A DNA stretch of 6,492 bases. Source: Candidatus Acetothermia bacterium JdFR-50. GTDB taxonomy: Bacteria > Bipolaricaulota > Bipolaricaulia > Bipolaricaulales > Bipolaricaulaceae. A program made the position numbers and the translations under genes. The stretch is from positions 1 through 6,492 of the forward strand of contig MTNL01000033.1 of the NCBI GenBank assembly GCA_002010365.1, written 5' to 3'. Shown piece after piece: positions 4,679 to 6,492 of this stretch (its first letter is position 1; each line of letters opens with the position of its first letter). The notes under the pieces are model-generated. The model saw nothing but the letters and a program-made list of their open reading frames with translations, had not been told where the DNA came from and searched no databases.

Positions 4679-6049
4679 ATGAAGGTCACTTTCGTCGGTG
4701 CCGCCCAGACGGTAACGGGATCCTGTCATTTGGTGGAGGCGAACGGCCTAAGGCTCCTCTTCGACTGCGGCATGTACCAGGGCCACGATGCCGCCCGCAA
4801 TCGCGAGCCCTTTCCTTTCGACCCCCAAAAGATCGATTATGTGATCCTCACCCATGCCCACCTCGATCACTGCGGCATGATTCCCCGTTTGGTCAGGGAG
4901 GGTTTCCGTGGCCACGTGATCTCCACCCGTCCCACCGCCGACATCGCCCGGCACATCCTGTTGGACGCCGCCCATCTGCAGGAGGAGGAAGCGGAACGCG
5001 AGGCCCGGCGGGCCCGCCGCCGCGGGGAGCCGCCCCCGGAGCCGCTGTTCGACGTGGGGGATGCCCTGGCGGCCATGGACCACTTCTCCTTGCGGATCGA
5101 GTACGGAAAAGAGCTGAAATTGGACCACGGGGTCTCGCTCATCCTCCACGACGCCGGCCACATCTTGGGCTCGGGGATCGCCGAGCTCCGTGCGGGAGGA
5201 AGGGTCCTGGTCTATACCGGGGATCTCGGCTCCTGGGGACGTCCCATCGTGCGCGATCCCTCCCCGGCACCGCCGTGCGACCTCCTCGTATCCGAGGGCA
5301 CCTATGGGGATCGACCCCACCGCTCGTTCGCCGAATCCGTAGCGGAGTTCCGCGACGCCATAAACACCGTCCTCGGCCGGGGGGGATCCGTCCTGGTCCC
5401 CTCTTTCGCCCTGGAACGGACCCAGGAGGTTCTTTACGTGCTCTACGGGCTCTGGAAGAAGGCGGAGATCCCGCGATCGGCGCGGATCGTCTTGGACTCG
5501 CCCCTGGGGAGCGCCGTGACCCGGGTCTTCTCCAAATATGCGGACTGGTTCGATAAGGAAGGACGAGAGCTTTTTTCCCACCCCGAGAACCCCTTTCGCT
5601 TCCCCGCCCTCTCCGTCACCCGCTCCGTGGAGGACTCCAAGCGGCTGAACCACGTAGGGGGTGGGTACATCATCGTCGCCGGAAGCGGGATGTGCACGGG
5701 GGGGCGGATCGTGCACCATCTGCGCCACCGCCTCTGGCGCGAGGAGGACGGGGTGGTGTTCGTGGGGTATCAGGCCCGGGGGACGCTGGGCCGAGCCATC
5801 GTGGAGGGGGCGAAGACGGTCCGGATCATGGGCGAGGAGGTCGCGGTCAGGGCACGTATCTGGACCATCAACGGCTTCTCCGCCCACGCCGACCGGGAGG
5901 AGCTCCTACACTGGATCTCCGGGGCCGAGGCGGGACAGGTGGTCCTCGTCCACGGGGAGGAACACGCCCTCACCGCCCTCGCCGCGGGCCTCGCCTCCCG
6001 CGGCATCGAGGTGACGATCCCCTCCCCCGGCGATTCCCTCGAGCTCTGA
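4679..6049 (+). CDS. metallo-beta-lactamase fold RNase of the beta-CASP (CPSF/TTHA0252-like) family
   Basis: This is a zinc-dependent RNA-processing nuclease related to Thermus TTHA0252 and eukaryotic CPSF-73/Int11. The protein has 456 residues. The metallo-beta-lactamase part has FDCGMYQG (28-35), HAHLDHCG (59-66), AGHILGSG (159-166) with a His ligand, and YTGDLG (179-184) with an Asp ligand. The beta-CASP part has the motif A region SEGTYGDR (205-212), SFALERTQE (242-250), LDSPLG (272-277), motif B in GSGMCTGGRIVHHL (335-348), and motif C in GFSAHADREEL (399-409). VHGEE follows at 424-428. A highly charged stretch at about 102-115 (Glu/Arg-rich) resembles the helical insert common in this subfamily. 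The ATG is fixed by the leaderless promoter and by the family-like start MKVTFVGAAQTVTGSCHLV. No signal peptide is visible, so it is cytosolic. It follows ruvX, another RNA nuclease family. The choice between endo- and exonuclease activity cannot be made from sequence. Confidence 0.95.
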   Translation: MKVTFVGAAQTVTGSCHLVEANGLRLLFDCGMYQGHDAARNREPFPFDPQKIDYVILTHAHLDHCGMIPRLVREGFRGHVISTRPTADIARHILLDAAHLQEEEAEREARRARRRGEPPPEPLFDVGDALAAMDHFSLRIEYGKELKLDHGVSLILHDAGHILGSGIAELRAGGRVLVYTGDLGSWGRPIVRDPSPAPPCDLLVSEGTYGDRPHRSFAESVAEFRDAINTVLGRGGSVLVPSFALERTQEVLYVLYGLWKKAEIPRSARIVLDSPLGSAVTRVFSKYADWFDKEGRELFSHPENPFRFPALSVTRSVEDSKRLNHVGGGYIIVAGSGMCTGGRIVHHLRHRLWREEDGVVFVGYQARGTLGRAIVEGAKTVRIMGEEVAVRARIWTINGFSAHADREELLHWISGAEAGQVVLVHGEEHALTALAAGLASRGIEVTIPSPGDSLEL

Positions 6050-6065
6050 AGCCGGGGCCGCGTCG

Positions 6066-6492
6066 ATGACGAGGTTCAGGGCGCCCACCCGGGAGGAGAT
6101 CCTTGCGGGGCCGACCCTCCGTACTATGTTCCGGATCGGGGGGCCGGCGGTCCTCTCCGCCTTCATCTTCACGCTTTACAACCTGGCGGACGCGTTCTGG
6201 ATCGGGCGGTTGCCGCCCCAAGAGTCTGGGGCGGCGGTGGCGGGGATCCAGGTCTCCTGGCCCATCGTATGGTTCCTGATCTCCTTCGTCTCCGGGTTCG
6301 GTGGGGCGGCGGTGAGCGCGTTCGTCTCCCAATACATCGGGGCGGGGCGCTTCCGCGAGGCCAACCGCGCCTTCAATCAACTCTTTTCCGTGGCGGTGCT
6401 CTCGGGGATATCGCTCGGGGCCCTGGGGTTCGCCATCTCTCCCTGGCTCCTCTCGGCACTTGTCCGGGAGGGTGGGGTGGCCGAAGCCGCGA
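6066..6492 (+). CDS. MATE family multidrug efflux transporter, N-terminal part (partial)
   Basis: This is the first 142 codons of a membrane exporter of the MATE type, which uses Na+ or H+ gradients to expel drugs or metabolites. It is cut off by the window end; full members have about 450 residues and twelve helices. The sequence shows a short Arg-rich cytosolic lead (1-20), a first membrane helix at about 22-46 containing LYNLADAFWIGRL (typical of helix 1 in MATE proteins), a second at about 62-88 (SWPIVWFLISFVSGFGGAAVS), then SQYIGAGRFREANRAFNQ (88-105), the usual cytosolic loop, and a third helix at about 106-128. The ATG at 6066 lies 16 bases after the RNase stop and lacks a Shine-Dalgarno sequence. 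An in-frame ATG at 6126 would cut into the first helix region and is less likely. It could be cotranscribed with the RNase gene. Confidence 0.9.
   Translation, partial: MTRFRAPTREEILAGPTLRTMFRIGGPAVLSAFIFTLYNLADAFWIGRLPPQESGAAVAGIQVSWPIVWFLISFVSGFGGAAVSAFVSQYIGAGRFREANRAFNQLFSVAVLSGISLGALGFAISPWLLSALVREGGVAEAA

Noticed and set aside
3800..4729. 309-codon open frame on the minus strand across ruvA and ruvX
   Set aside because: It is antisense to two well-recognised genes, and its own translation has no family-like features.
4748..5887. 379-codon open frame on the minus strand opposite the beta-CASP RNase
   Set aside because: Low-complexity Gly/Pro/Asp/His-rich translation antisense to a gene with every metal-binding motif intact.

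Overview
This 6.5 kb window comes from a G+C-rich bacterial chromosome. It is densely packed housekeeping DNA with no mobile element, CRISPR array, rRNA or tRNA gene that I can see. I cannot place the organism. The G- and C-ending codons, the Arg/Glu/Val-rich proteins and the start codons lying just downstream of TATAAT-like boxes resemble Thermus/Deinococcus and some thermophilic candidate phyla. That resemblance is an inference from style, not an identification.

Left part, about 1-2219. The window opens with what may be the 3' end of a rightward gene, although the same stretch can also be read leftward. Two leftward genes follow, given here in order along the window: cytidine deaminase (cdd) and a medium-chain-type AMP-forming acyl-CoA synthetase. 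Transcription runs from the synthetase toward cdd. The roughly 80 bases between them hold a near-perfect hairpin and a TATAGT box. Both leftward genes have consensus AGGAGG ribosome binding sites, and the one at the synthetase points to a GTG start.

Centre, about 2219-2272. This short divergent gap appears to be a compact two-way promoter, with the -10 boxes of the two directions overlapping on opposite strands.

Right part, 2272-6492. A rightward cluster runs: uncharacterised conserved-looking protein, YigZ/IMPACT-family protein, ruvA (Holliday junction branch migration), ruvX/yqgF (pre-16S rRNA nuclease family), beta-CASP metallo-beta-lactamase RNase, and a MATE efflux transporter cut by the window end. 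The first four genes overlap or nearly touch, so they are probably one operon. The RNase gene has its own apparent leaderless promoter, and the MATE gene follows it after 16 bases. None of the six rightward start codons has a clear Shine-Dalgarno sequence.

Most of the window is ordinary. The points most worth a second look are the unrecognised 258-residue protein heading the rightward cluster, the ruvA-ruvX ATGA fusion of reading frames, the overlapping bidirectional promoter, and the contrast between SD-led and SD-less starts.
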